41,893 bases of DNA from Akkermansiaceae bacterium (GTDB lineage Bacteria; Verrucomicrobiota; Verrucomicrobiia; Verrucomicrobiales; Akkermansiaceae), in NCBI GenBank assembly GCA_903906515.1, contig CAIVKO010000186.1, forward strand, positions 1 through 41,893, written 5' to 3'. Position numbers and translations under genes: made by a program. Below are positions 9,430 to 18,498 of this stretch, one piece after another (position 1 is the first letter of the stretch; each line of letters begins with the position of its first letter). Below the pieces are notes generated by a model, which was not told the origin of the DNA, did no database searches, and saw nothing but the letters and a program-made list of their open reading frames with translations.

Positions 9430-10599
9430 ATGGAAACGATTGGTGATTCCTCACTGCCTGATTCTCAGGACCGCGCGACGATCTACGAACAAATCACATC
9501 CCGAGGCGTTCCCCGGCGTGAGTTTCTCAAGTTCTGTGGATGGATGAGTGTCTGCATGGGATTGGGACCCGCAGGTGCCGCACAAGTGGCCGCCGCTTTG
9601 GAAAACAAACGCCGATTGCCAGTGGTTTGGCTGCATTTCCAGGAGTGCACATGCTGCAGCGAATCGTTCCTGCGCTCATCCCATCCGATCGTGGCGGACA
9701 TCCTGCTCGACAAGCTTTCCCTCGACTACACCGAAACCTTGATGGCTGCTTCTGGTCACCAAGCGGAGTCTTGCCTGCAGGATACGATCAAGAAATACAA
9801 AGGAGAATATGTCCTGTGCGTCGAGGGTTCCATTCCGCTCGGCGAGGATGGTGCCTATTGTTGCATCGGCGGGAAATCGGCCAAGCAAATCATCGAAGAA
9901 GTTGCGGCCGATGCCAAGGCAATCATCGCATGGGGGAATTGCGCCACCGCCGGTTGTGTCCAGGCGGCGAAACCAAATCCAACGATGGCGGCGCCGGTGC
10001 ATAAAGTCATCGCAGGAAAACCCATCATTCATGTGCAGGGCTGCCCACCGATCGCCGAGGTGATGGCCGGAGTCCTTGTCCACCTGCTGACATTCGACAG
10101 GATCCCCGAACTCGATTCTCTCGGGCGGCCGAAAGCATTTTATTCCCGCCGCGTTCACGACACCTGCTACCGCAGACCGAATTACGACGCGGGATTGTTT
10201 GTTGAATCATTCGATGACGAAAACGCACGCAAAGGATATTGCCTCTATAAAATGGGATGCCGAGGCCCGACCACCTACAATTCCTGCGGCACTATCCGTT
10301 GGAATGGAGGCGTCAGTTTCCCCATCCAGTCCGGCCACCCATGCATCGGATGTTCGGAAGAGAACTTCTGGGACAACGGACCCTTCTATCAGCGCTTGTC
10401 GAATCTGCCCGGCTTCGGCATCGAATCCACGGCGGACAAGATTGGAGGTGCCGTGCTTGGCGTCGCGGCCGTTGGCGCGGCAGCGCATGCGGTGATGACC
10501 AATCTGCGAAAACGCCATGCCATCGGCGAACAAGCCGGTGAAAGCGCTGAAAAAGCGGAGGAGAGCAACGCCAGCCAACATCCAGAAACCGAATCCTGA
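9430..10599 (+). CDS. hyaA: [NiFe]-hydrogenase small subunit, group 1, oxygen-tolerant type
   Basis: The 389-aa electron-transfer subunit carries three Fe-S clusters. A Tat signal is seen ([10 protein letters not shown] at 28-37, then a hydrophobic stretch), so the folded heterodimer is exported. The proximal-cluster motif is ECTCCSES (C73, C75, C76) and a second motif is GNCATAGC (C171, C176), with another ligand in HVQGCPP. With offset 56 these equal C17, C19, C20, C115, C120 and C149 of E. coli Hyd-1, so both supernumerary cysteines of the 4Fe-3S cluster are present. Medial and distal cluster motifs ([22 protein letters not shown]) follow, and a C-terminal hydrophobic segment near 337-355 anchors it. 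It is first in the operon, 20 bp before the large subunit. Confidence 0.96.
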   Translation: METIGDSSLPDSQDRATIYEQITSRGVPRREFLKFCGWMSVCMGLGPAGAAQVAAALENKRRLPVVWLHFQECTCCSESFLRSSHPIVADILLDKLSLDYTETLMAASGHQAESCLQDTIKKYKGEYVLCVEGSIPLGEDGAYCCIGGKSAKQIIEEVAADAKAIIAWGNCATAGCVQAAKPNPTMAAPVHKVIAGKPIIHVQGCPPIAEVMAGVLVHLLTFDRIPELDSLGRPKAFYSRRVHDTCYRRPNYDAGLFVESFDDENARKGYCLYKMGCRGPTTYNSCGTIRWNGGVSFPIQSGHPCIGCSEENFWDNGPFYQRLSNLPGFGIESTADKIGGAVLGVAAVGAAAHAVMTNLRKRHAIGEQAGESAEKAEESNASQHPETES

Positions 10600-10619
10600 G
10601 CCCCTGACCCATTGATCTT

Positions 10620-12335
10620 ATGAGTGAGCGAATTGTAGTGGACCCTGTCACCCGCATCGAAGGACATCTTCGTATCGAAGCCGAGGTGAAAGATGGAAAA
10701 ATCGTCGATGCATGGAGTGCCGGCACGATGGTGCGCGGGCTCGAAATCATCCTCAAAGGCCGCGACCCGCGGGACGCGTGGGCATTTGCCGAACGGGTTT
10801 GCGGCGTATGCACGACTGTGCACGCGCTGGCATCCGTGCGCTCGGTCGAAGACGCGCTGGCCATCAAGATCCCGCCGAATGCCGAACTGATCCGCAACAT
10901 CATGTTCTGCACCCAATACATCCACGACCATGTGGTGCATTTCTATCATTTGCACGCGCTCGACTGGGTGGATGTTGTTAGCGCGCTCAAGGCGGATCCT
11001 GCGGCAACATCGCAACTGGCGCAGAAACTCTCAAAATACCCGAAAAGTTCGCCCGGCTATTTTTCCGACGTCCAGAAGCGGTTGACAAAATTTGTGGAAA
11101 GCGGGCAGTTGGGGATTTTCGCCAATGGATACTGGGGGCACCCGGCATTCAAACTTCCGCCGGAAGCGAATTTGATGGCGGTGGCACACTACCTCGAAGC
11201 CCTCGAATGGCAGAAGGAAATCGTCAAAATCCATGCCATTTTCGGTGGAAAGAACCCCCATCCGAACTACCTCGTTGGCGGAGCGCCCTGTTCTATCAAC
11301 ATCGACGAAGCCAATGCCATCAACGCCGAACGCCTCGCGTTTGTCGGTCAAGCGCTGCAGCGTGGACTCGAGTTTGTCGAACAGGTTTACATTCCGGATG
11401 TCATGGCGGTGGCACCGTTTTATCTGGACTGGGCCGGGATCGGTGGCGGGTTGGAAAACTATCTGTGCTATGGCGACTTGCCGACTAACGGATTTTCCGA
11501 TATTTCCAGTTTCAAATTCCCCCGCGGTGCGATCCTCGGCCGCGATCTGACAAAAGTGCACCCGGTGGATCCCAAGGATGATACCGGCGTTCAGGAATTC
11601 ATCGATCACTCGTGGTATGAATACTCCAGCGAAGGTGGAAAACACCCGTGGAAAGGGGAAACCAACCTCAAATACTCAGGGCCGAAACCACCCTATGAAC
11701 ATCTCGACGTGGAGAAAAAATACAGCTGGCTCAAAACCCCGCGCTGGAAAGGACACGCTATGGAAGTCGGTCCCCTCGCCCGCATGTTGGTCGGATATGC
11801 TTCCGGCCAACCGGAAATCAAGGAGGTGGTGACGGAAGCCCTCACCGCGCTCAACGCACAACCTGCCGTGCTTTTCTCCACGCTCGGTCGCACGGCCGCG
11901 CGCGCCATCGAATCGCGTCTGGCCGCGCGCTGGGGATTGGAGTTTTTCCAACAACTGTTAGCCAACATCAAGGCCGGCGACACCCGCACGTTTACCCGGG
12001 ATCGCTGGGAGCCGTCCACTTGGCCATCAGAAGCCCGAGGGGTTGGTTGCAGCGAAGCCCCGCGCGGTGCACTCGCCCACTGGATCGTCATCAAGGATTC
12101 GAAAATCGCGAATTATCAATTGGTGGTTCCGAGCACTTGGAACGCATCACCACGAGATGGCAAAGGTCAACGATCGGCTTATGAGCAGGCGCTCATCGGC
12201 ACACCGGTACATGACCCGCAACAACCGCTTGAATTGATCCGCACCATCCACTCGTTCGACCCCTGTCTGGCGTGTGCCGTCCACCTTTATGAGGATCAAA
12301 AGGAAATCGCCAGGCACGAACTGCTGGTGAAATAA
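10620..12335 (+). CDS. hyaB: [NiFe]-hydrogenase large subunit
   Basis: The 571-aa catalytic subunit holds the NiFe site. The N-terminal cysteine pair is in ERVCGVCTTVH (about residues 59-69) and the C-terminal pair in DPCLACAVH. After the final His a 16-residue tail (LYEDQKEI...) remains, which the maturation protease encoded downstream should remove once nickel is in place. DPVTRIEGHLRIE near the N-terminus contains the conserved Glu of the proton path. It has no signal and travels with the small subunit through Tat. Sequence style fits group 1 membrane-bound uptake enzymes. Confidence 0.96.
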   Translation: MSERIVVDPVTRIEGHLRIEAEVKDGKIVDAWSAGTMVRGLEIILKGRDPRDAWAFAERVCGVCTTVHALASVRSVEDALAIKIPPNAELIRNIMFCTQYIHDHVVHFYHLHALDWVDVVSALKADPAATSQLAQKLSKYPKSSPGYFSDVQKRLTKFVESGQLGIFANGYWGHPAFKLPPEANLMAVAHYLEALEWQKEIVKIHAIFGGKNPHPNYLVGGAPCSINIDEANAINAERLAFVGQALQRGLEFVEQVYIPDVMAVAPFYLDWAGIGGGLENYLCYGDLPTNGFSDISSFKFPRGAILGRDLTKVHPVDPKDDTGVQEFIDHSWYEYSSEGGKHPWKGETNLKYSGPKPPYEHLDVEKKYSWLKTPRWKGHAMEVGPLARMLVGYASGQPEIKEVVTEALTALNAQPAVLFSTLGRTAARAIESRLAARWGLEFFQQLLANIKAGDTRTFTRDRWEPSTWPSEARGVGCSEAPRGALAHWIVIKDSKIANYQLVVPSTWNASPRDGKGQRSAYEQALIGTPVHDPQQPLELIRTIHSFDPCLACAVHLYEDQKEIARHELLVK

Positions 12336-12355
12336 ACCCCAACCTTGGAATCGCC

Positions 12356-13123
12356 ATGCAAAATTCACACGATTACCAGCGCGTTTACGTGTGGGAACAG
12401 CCAGTGCGCTGGTTCCATTGGATCAACGCACTCTGCATCCTTGTCCTCGGCGTTACCGGATATCTGATCGCGCATCCGCCCGCACTGATGAATTCAGGCG
12501 AGGCGAATTTCAGTTATTGGTTCGGCAAGCTGCGCTTCGCGCATTTTCTGACAGGATATGTGTTTCTGGCGAACTTCCTGTTCCGTCTCTACTGGGCTTC
12601 GGTTGGGAATAAATACACCCATTGGAGGAATTTTTTCCCGGTCTCGAAAAAACAAATCCAACAGGTATGGGCCGTGCTCAAGGTGGATGTCCTGCAATCC
12701 AGCGACAAACCCGTTCATGTGCTCGGGCACAACTCGGTGGCCTATTTCACCTACATGGGCACGGGATTGCTGACGGTTTTCCAGGTGGTCTCGGGTTTTG
12801 CGCTCTACGCCCCGATGAGCCAGTTCTGGTTTACCCACCTTTTCGATTGGGTTGTGCCGATTTTCGGTAGTGAACAAAATCTGCGGTTATTCCACTATAC
12901 CGTCCTCTGGTTGTTCGCGGTGTTCACGTTCATCCACGTGTATCTTGTGTTCTATCATGATTATGTCGAAGGACATGGTGTTCTTTCCTCCATGGTCGGC
13001 GGATGGAAGTTCATGGAAACCGAAAAAGTCAGTCAAGAGGAGTCCGCCAACATCGCTGGTATCCCGACAAAAACCGCCGCTCCAAAACCGGTGAAACAGG
13101 CGCAGGGAAAACCCAATGCATAG
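12356..13123 (+). CDS. hyaC: Hydrogenase cytochrome b subunit (HyaC-like)
   Basis: This 255-aa integral membrane diheme cytochrome b takes electrons from the small subunit and reduces quinone. Four hydrophobic segments are visible (about 23-43, 58-80, 125-150 and 180-205), and candidate heme ligands are the histidines in VRWFHWIN, RFAHFLTG, LRLFHYTV and FTFIHVYL. The last 30 residues form a charged, Ala/Pro-rich tail. It lies 20 bp after the large subunit and overlaps the protease gene by 8 bp. Confidence 0.94.
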   Translation: MQNSHDYQRVYVWEQPVRWFHWINALCILVLGVTGYLIAHPPALMNSGEANFSYWFGKLRFAHFLTGYVFLANFLFRLYWASVGNKYTHWRNFFPVSKKQIQQVWAVLKVDVLQSSDKPVHVLGHNSVAYFTYMGTGLLTVFQVVSGFALYAPMSQFWFTHLFDWVVPIFGSEQNLRLFHYTVLWLFAVFTFIHVYLVFYHDYVEGHGVLSSMVGGWKFMETEKVSQEESANIAGIPTKTAAPKPVKQAQGKPNA

Positions 13124-13646
13124 CCTGATCGATAATCCGCTCGTCGGAGAAAATTCAGCCAGACACTCGGGAGATTCCCGGACCCAATGTCCTGTGCTGG
13201 TGCTGGGTGTGGGCAACCTGCTCATGGGTGACGAAGGCGTGGGAGTGCATGTTTTGCGCGCGTTGGAAAATGAAGCGCCAGTTGATGGAGTGAGATTGTT
13301 AGACGGTGGAACCGGCGGCATCAACATCCTCATGGAATTCGACGGAGTGAGCGACGTCATTCTTATCGATGCCACACGCGACGGAAAACCTGCGGGAAGC
13401 ATCGCATTTCTCCAACCCGAAAATGTTGGAGATCTCCCGAGGGGTTTGGGGGCGCACGATTTCGGGTTGAAGGATTTGTTTGCGGTATCCGCCCTGCTCG
13501 GGAAGATGCCGAAGATTCATCTTTTCACCATCTCGGTGGAGGAAATACGGCCGATGTGCATGGAATTATCGAACCCGGTGCGCGGGGCGATGCCCGAGGT
13601 CATGCGCGAGGTGCGTGAATTGGCTGGAAAATTGGCTCTCGAATGA
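13116..13646 (+). CDS. hyaD: Hydrogenase maturation protease (HyaD/HupD family)
   Basis: This 176-aa endopeptidase removes the C-terminal tail of the large subunit after nickel insertion. The family core is clear: VLGVGNLLMGDEGVGVHV (about 29-46) with the metal-binding Glu, ILIDATRDG with the second acid, and the His of GLGAHDFGLKD. The first 25 residues before CPVLVLGVGN are unusual and not conserved in style, so a later start is possible, but the 8-bp overlap with the cytochrome gene supports coupled translation from 13116. Confidence 0.93.
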   Translation: MHSLIDNPLVGENSARHSGDSRTQCPVLVLGVGNLLMGDEGVGVHVLRALENEAPVDGVRLLDGGTGGINILMEFDGVSDVILIDATRDGKPAGSIAFLQPENVGDLPRGLGAHDFGLKDLFAVSALLGKMPKIHLFTISVEEIRPMCMELSNPVRGAMPEVMREVRELAGKLALE

Positions 13647-14335
13647 TAACCGACATCAATGTTCTGGCGCTGGACGCGGCGGCGGTTGCCTTCATCCACA
13701 CCGTGATCGGGCCGGACCACTACATTCCGTTCATTGTGATGGCCAAGGCGCGGAATTGGTCCATGGCAAAAACAGCTACGATCACTTTCGCCTGTGGAAT
13801 CGGTCACGTGGCCGGGTCCATCGCGCTGGGGCTGATCGGATATGCGCTGGGGACCAGTCTGCGATACCTTGAATGGATCGAATCGGTGCGAGGCGAGATT
13901 GCCGCATGGTTGTTGATCGTGTTCGGCACCTTGTATGCCGCATGGGGATTGTGGAGATTGAAACGCCGATCACCCGACGGACACAGCCACGATCACCTCA
14001 TCCGCTTGCACTCTCATGATCACATTCACGATCCCAAAACCGGTGAGGAAATCAGTCTCACACCGTGGATTCTCTTTGCGATATTTGTATTCGGCCCCTG
14101 CGAACCGTTGATTCCACTCTTTATCTATCCTGCCGCAACCATGGGATGGAGCGGTGCCTGGTATGTCAGCGCCGCATTTTCCGCAGTCACCATTGGATCG
14201 ATGATGGTTCTGGTTCTTGCCGCGCGTTATGGACTTGAGTGGCTGCCGGCAAAAAAAATGGTGCGTTACAATCACGTCCTCGCCGGAAGTTCCATCGCAC
14301 TGACCGGTGTCATGATTGTGTTTCTCGGACTTTGA
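13643..14335 (+). CDS. NicO/UreH-like nickel or cobalt transporter
   Basis: This 230-aa membrane protein has about six hydrophobic segments, an HTVIGPDHY motif (residues 20-28) like the HxxxxDH signature of NicO/RcnA transporters, and a histidine-rich cytosolic loop (HSHDHLIRLHSHDHIHD, about 114-130) typical of nickel or cobalt handling. A second signature, FGPCEPLIPLF, precedes the last helices. The start overlaps the protease stop (ATGA), so it belongs to the hydrogenase operon, which favours nickel import. A UreH/sulfite-exporter-type role is the alternative. Its 3' end overlaps the opposing gene by 26 bp. Confidence 0.8.
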   Translation: MITDINVLALDAAAVAFIHTVIGPDHYIPFIVMAKARNWSMAKTATITFACGIGHVAGSIALGLIGYALGTSLRYLEWIESVRGEIAAWLLIVFGTLYAAWGLWRLKRRSPDGHSHDHLIRLHSHDHIHDPKTGEEISLTPWILFAIFVFGPCEPLIPLFIYPAATMGWSGAWYVSAAFSAVTIGSMMVLVLAARYGLEWLPAKKMVRYNHVLAGSSIALTGVMIVFLGL

Positions 14336-17300
14336 CTGGCATGGAATCGCCGAGAACCAGCACCGCATGGAATGGCAGCGTTTTGATGCTGATGGATTTC
14401 CCTGATGCGTCGATGGCACATTCTTGTTTGTTTTTTCCTGTCGTGGACTGGATGTTTTTCCCCGGTGGCAGGGGCGGCATGATAGAAAGTCCACCCGTTG
14501 GCATGGTTAGCGTGCCGCCGATATCCACTTGGATTGAATTCATCCCATTGGATTGAATTTTGAAATCAAGCGTGCCGTGGCGGGTGGGGAGTTTCTTGAC
14601 CAAGAATCCGTCCTCGTTGGCAATCCATGACCACGGCATTCCGGAGGCGAGCACCATCGAGTCGACCGCTTCGTGTTCGCAAGCGACCATCGAGGCCAGT
14701 GCCAGCAGGTATTCCGCGGCGATCCAGGTGTGCGGGACATCGCCGAGGTGGCCGGGCGAACGCGGGTTTTTCCATGTGATCTCGGGCCATTGGTTCCATT
14801 CGACCGGTCTGCGGTCGGATAGGAAAAACTCGAGAAGTTCATTCGCTTCGTCGCGTTTTCCGAGACGCACGAAGGCTCCGATGATGCGGATTTCGTATGC
14901 GGTGTAGTTGTTCCACTGCATTTCTCCCCGATGTTTGCGGTGGAAGCCATCGAGATAGATTTCTAACATCGAGTGAAGCGGTCCCTGTGGCAGGACGCCT
15001 GCGAAGTCGAGTTGGGCGATGGCGTTGGATGTGGCGGTGGGATCGAAGTCCGCCCATTCAACCGATCCGGGGATGTAGGTGAGTTGTTTGTCGGCGATGA
15101 CTTTGTCGATGGATTTCAGCAGGTCCTTCTGGAAACATCCGGCTTCGGATTTCCAACGCTTTGAATCATCGGATAGATCCATGGTGGAGGCGACATCAGC
15201 GGCAGCCTCGAGACCGCGCACTCCCCAGAAATCATCCCAATAGGAATGCACCGGATGGGCGAGATATCCTTCGTGGCTTGCGGACTCCGGGAGTAGGCCG
15301 AAACACGCGGCGTGCTCACCCGTTAGATAATCATCCGTCATGCGCTCCTTGCGCAGAAGGACCAGATAGTCCGCCGCCTTGCGCACATGGGGTAGCATTT
15401 TTTTGAGAAAACGTCTGTCGCCGCCATTGCGGAAAACCTCCCGGACTCCCCAGAGGAACTGACCGTGGCTGTCATGTTCGACCAGCCAATCCACGCCATC
15501 GCGATCCACCACGCAGGGAATGAATCCGTCATCGCGCTGGAATTGCGCATACCACGTCAGAAACTCGCGCAATGACTTGGGAAGCCCGGCTTTGGCGAGG
15601 GCCGCGCCCATGATCACACAGTCGCGGACCCATGACCGCGTGTAGCGACGCGGACCCGGTTGGATGGCGGGTCCGTCGCGGTTGATCAGGATGTGGCCGG
15701 CGGTTGTGTGGAAACAATCGAAGGCGGGTTGTGCGCATTCCGGGACCTGCCATTTTACACCGCCGAGGGTTTTCCGCCAGAAGGCGAGTGCGGCGGCCCT
15801 GCTGGTTTTGGCGGGCTTTTTGGCTTTGTCGAAATACGGAACGGAAACAGTGACCTCGAGAGTTGTTTTCCCAGCGGGGAGTTCCCATGACATCGCTGCG
15901 GAGGCAAGACCGGAAGTGTCATCGACCTGCTGCTGCGGTGGGATGTCTCCATTTGTCAGAAATGCATACGCACCGCCTTGGTCGAAGGCTGCGGCTCCCA
16001 TGCCTTGAGGGCGGGGGGTGCATGAGAGTTGGCGGTTCTCGACGCACATTTCGTTTTCCTGACAGGTGATCTTATGGATCGGACTGCGGCCGCCGAGATT
16101 GCGGAATGCCTGCCAAGGTGGATTCACCTGAAACGGTCGCACGGCGACGACCAGGCGGGTATCCGGGTGTTTGCATTTCAACCGATAGGTGACATGTAGC
16201 GTGAGCCGGTCGCCACGGCCATCGACCCAGGGTAGAATCTCTAACCGGATGTCGCGTGTTTTCCATGTCACGGATGGCATGGGTGCGCCGCCCTTGGGCA
16301 GTCCGAGGGAGGATTTTATCTCCGCCCATGTGATCATGTCGCCGTTTGTCAGGATGACCGGTTCTAACGAAAATCCGGCCTCGTCGACTTCCACCATGCC
16401 TTCTTCGTTGATCAACGCCCGGCGTTTTCCTTCCGGGCTGCCGACCGGTGTCCAGTAGGATTGCTCGCGGTGCCAGTAACGGGGGAACCAGCCTCGCGGA
16501 AAATCCGCAGCAATGGAGTGGATGAATTCGTTAGGTGTGCTCGAAAAGGCGTCCGGCCTCAACTTGATGGAACATAGCGCAGCGCAGCCGGGATTGTCGA
16601 AAGTGATCCGCAGGTGCCGTGCCTCCGCTCCCGGTGCGGGAATATGGCTTTTCGCCCCAAGTGCGGCCGTCGAGTGATGGATGGAAGTCCATGATTGGCC
16701 GTCATTTGAAATTTCCACATCGAAATTTCTCGGCGGTAGGGACTCAGGCCAATCGATCACCAGACCGCCGAAACGCAGGGGATAACCGAAATCCACTAGC
16801 CATGAGGGCTTTGGATCATTACAGGCAGATCTCCAGCCTTGGGTGGAATCCACATCAAATACCGCCTGCGGAGGAAATCCCGGTTGATGGCTGGAGGCCG
16901 TGATCGCGCGGGGTTTGCGCAGTGTTTGATCATCGAGTTCCGGAGATGCGAGTTCCAGCATGCCCTTGCCTCCTGGTCCTGCGGCAATGACGAACTCGAC
17001 TGCCTCGACCTCGGATGGTCCACCTCCACCCGCAGGTCCCCAGGCAAACGGCAGATCGCGTTCGCGGATGTGCCATTGGGTCGAGACCTCCGGGATCTTG
17101 AAGTCCAGTCGCTGATGCCGCCATACGTTGGCACCTCCGGGGTCGGCCACTTTGAATTCGAAATGATTTGGCGGGCCTTCGCCGCGCAGGTGGAACGAGA
17201 TTTGAAAAGTCTCCGGCAGTTTGAAATGAAGCAACCGCCGCAGCACCACGAATCCGCCGCCACCATGGAAATCATAGTCGAGACGCAGTCCGGGTTTTCC

Positions 17301-17405
17301 ATCAATGGTGGGGCCTCGGGAAATCTTTCCTTCCGCCTGGCCCGATGCAAAGACCTGCCAGGTGTTGAGGTCGTCGAATAGTGCAGCGAATGGGTGGGTT
17401 TTCAC
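14310..17405 (-). CDS. F5/8-type (discoidin) domain protein with six-hairpin glycosidase-like domain
   Basis: A 1031-aa protein probably acting on carbohydrate. Residues 1-165 look like a beta-sandwich (DLNTWQVFASGQAEGKI onward). Residues about 168-295 resemble an F5/8 type C carbohydrate-binding domain (ITASSHQPG, DVDSTQGWRS, DVEISNDGQSW). The C-terminal half, from RSWVRDCVIMGAALAKAG, is an (alpha/alpha)6 toroid like glucoamylase or debranching enzymes, with acidic candidates in QRDDGF, HDSHGQFLWG and EWNQWPEITW. No signal peptide is seen, so it may be cytoplasmic, which is odd for a discoidin protein. Substrate unknown. It converges on the nickel transporter and is followed upstream by an exported protein gene. 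Confidence 0.75.
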   Translation of the reverse strand: MKTHPFAALFDDLNTWQVFASGQAEGKISRGPTIDGKPGLRLDYDFHGGGGFVVLRRLLHFKLPETFQISFHLRGEGPPNHFEFKVADPGGANVWRHQRLDFKIPEVSTQWHIRERDLPFAWGPAGGGGPSEVEAVEFVIAAGPGGKGMLELASPELDDQTLRKPRAITASSHQPGFPPQAVFDVDSTQGWRSACNDPKPSWLVDFGYPLRFGGLVIDWPESLPPRNFDVEISNDGQSWTSIHHSTAALGAKSHIPAPGAEARHLRITFDNPGCAALCSIKLRPDAFSSTPNEFIHSIAADFPRGWFPRYWHREQSYWTPVGSPEGKRRALINEEGMVEVDEAGFSLEPVILTNGDMITWAEIKSSLGLPKGGAPMPSVTWKTRDIRLEILPWVDGRGDRLTLHVTYRLKCKHPDTRLVVAVRPFQVNPPWQAFRNLGGRSPIHKITCQENEMCVENRQLSCTPRPQGMGAAAFDQGGAYAFLTNGDIPPQQQVDDTSGLASAAMSWELPAGKTTLEVTVSVPYFDKAKKPAKTSRAAALAFWRKTLGGVKWQVPECAQPAFDCFHTTAGHILINRDGPAIQPGPRRYTRSWVRDCVIMGAALAKAGLPKSLREFLTWYAQFQRDDGFIPCVVDRDGVDWLVEHDSHGQFLWGVREVFRNGGDRRFLKKMLPHVRKAADYLVLLRKERMTDDYLTGEHAACFGLLPESASHEGYLAHPVHSYWDDFWGVRGLEAAADVASTMDLSDDSKRWKSEAGCFQKDLLKSIDKVIADKQLTYIPGSVEWADFDPTATSNAIAQLDFAGVLPQGPLHSMLEIYLDGFHRKHRGEMQWNNYTAYEIRIIGAFVRLGKRDEANELLEFFLSDRRPVEWNQWPEITWKNPRSPGHLGDVPHTWIAAEYLLALASMVACEHEAVDSMVLASGMPWSWIANEDGFLVKKLPTRHGTLDFKIQSNGMNSIQVDIGGTLTMPTGGLSIMPPLPPGKNIQSTTGKNKQECAIDASGKSISIKTLPFHAVLVLGDSMPVKVRETQS

Positions 17406-17413
17406 TAGTTTTG

Positions 17414-18289
17414 TTAGGGTGACGTCGTATCTCGTATGAACGACTTGTTGACGGTTAGGTTGATTGGAAGTTTGATTTTCCGGGTTTCTCCTGCCTTGTT
17501 GGTATCGATGTTGATGGTGCCCTTGAGTTCCAGGGATTCATCGAGCATGGTGTCCAGATTCACAGTGAGTTGACCGGATAGATCGACAGAAGCGGAGGAT
17601 TCCGAGCCATCGGCCTTGTAATCCCCGCCGGTGCTGCGGATAGTCACGTCGATGATCGCAATCTGGCGCTTCTCACCGCGGCGGATCTGGCGGAGTCTCA
17701 TGGTTCCGATGGTCTTGGCTTGGGAAAGGTCCTTTTCGACAATCATTTTGATCCATGCCGGGTCAAACTCCCAGGAATCACCGAGATTGACCTCTCTGGT
17801 CGGATACCACTCGCGTTTCAGATAGATTGTGAGTTCCTCGATCTCGGATTGCGACCGCGAGTATGGCACGGAACCGTCCAGTTCGAACTTCCATTCCCCT
17901 GATGGGGATTTGGACATGGAGAACATCTTGCCATTGAGGGGACTTGGCTCTGTGACGGTATCGTTCTTTCCGGCGATTTTGGTGATGGTGGTAGTGCTGA
18001 TGGAGGGAACCCTCACCATGCCGCGTTTCGTGCCATCCTGAGCGGGCGCGCGGAAGGTCCATACCAATTCGCGCTCACGGGTGATGGCAATGGTGCCCTT
18101 GCTGGATGTTCCATTGAGGGATCTTTGGATGGTGCCACCGGGAGTTTCCGAGTGGCTGAGCAGGCGGACGCTTTCACCGGGTTGCGCGCGGACCGGGCCA
18201 AAGGTGATACCGGCGGAGGTGGCTGAGGAGAAGATAGAGGCCAACAGTAAAGCGGAGGAAAGGGCGACTCTCATGCCAATAGCATTCAT
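17414..18289 (-). CDS. Exported protein of unknown function
   Basis: I do not recognise this family. From the Met at 18289 (or 18274, MRVALSS) a signal peptide is evident: a positive start, the hydrophobic run ALLLASIFSS and a likely cut after SSATSA. Upstream in-frame codons back to 18403 give a basic, unlikely extension. The mature part of about 265 aa is beta-rich, contains repeated Thr/Ser-rich strands and ends in two similar halves (VDLSGQLTVNLDT and LELKGTINIDTNKAG). A periplasmic or surface location is inferred. It is 8 bp from the glycosidase-like gene on the same strand, so co-transcription is likely. Confidence 0.65.
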   Translation of the reverse strand: MNAIGMRVALSSALLLASIFSSATSAGITFGPVRAQPGESVRLLSHSETPGGTIQRSLNGTSSKGTIAITRERELVWTFRAPAQDGTKRGMVRVPSISTTTITKIAGKNDTVTEPSPLNGKMFSMSKSPSGEWKFELDGSVPYSRSQSEIEELTIYLKREWYPTREVNLGDSWEFDPAWIKMIVEKDLSQAKTIGTMRLRQIRRGEKRQIAIIDVTIRSTGGDYKADGSESSASVDLSGQLTVNLDTMLDESLELKGTINIDTNKAGETRKIKLPINLTVNKSFIRDTTSP

Positions 18290-18498
18290 GACGACGGAAG
18301 GCAGGTCAATGTGAAAGAGTCCAATTTGGGACGGCGCATGGATGGGAGAGCGTCGCCGTTGCAGACGAGCGGGGATTTTTTCCCGGAAGCGTGCCTTGGA
18401 CAATCAGGTGAATTTCCTCATCGAGCCGCCTGCCGTTGGAAGAGATGTCACCCTTGGCGGAGGAGTGAATCAAACAGGTGGCGCTCCAAGGTCTGGTT

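Noticed and set aside
10389-11015. Minus-strand frame overlapping the hydrogenase subunit genes
   Set aside because: Antisense shadow of two firmly identified genes; no motif or ribosome site.
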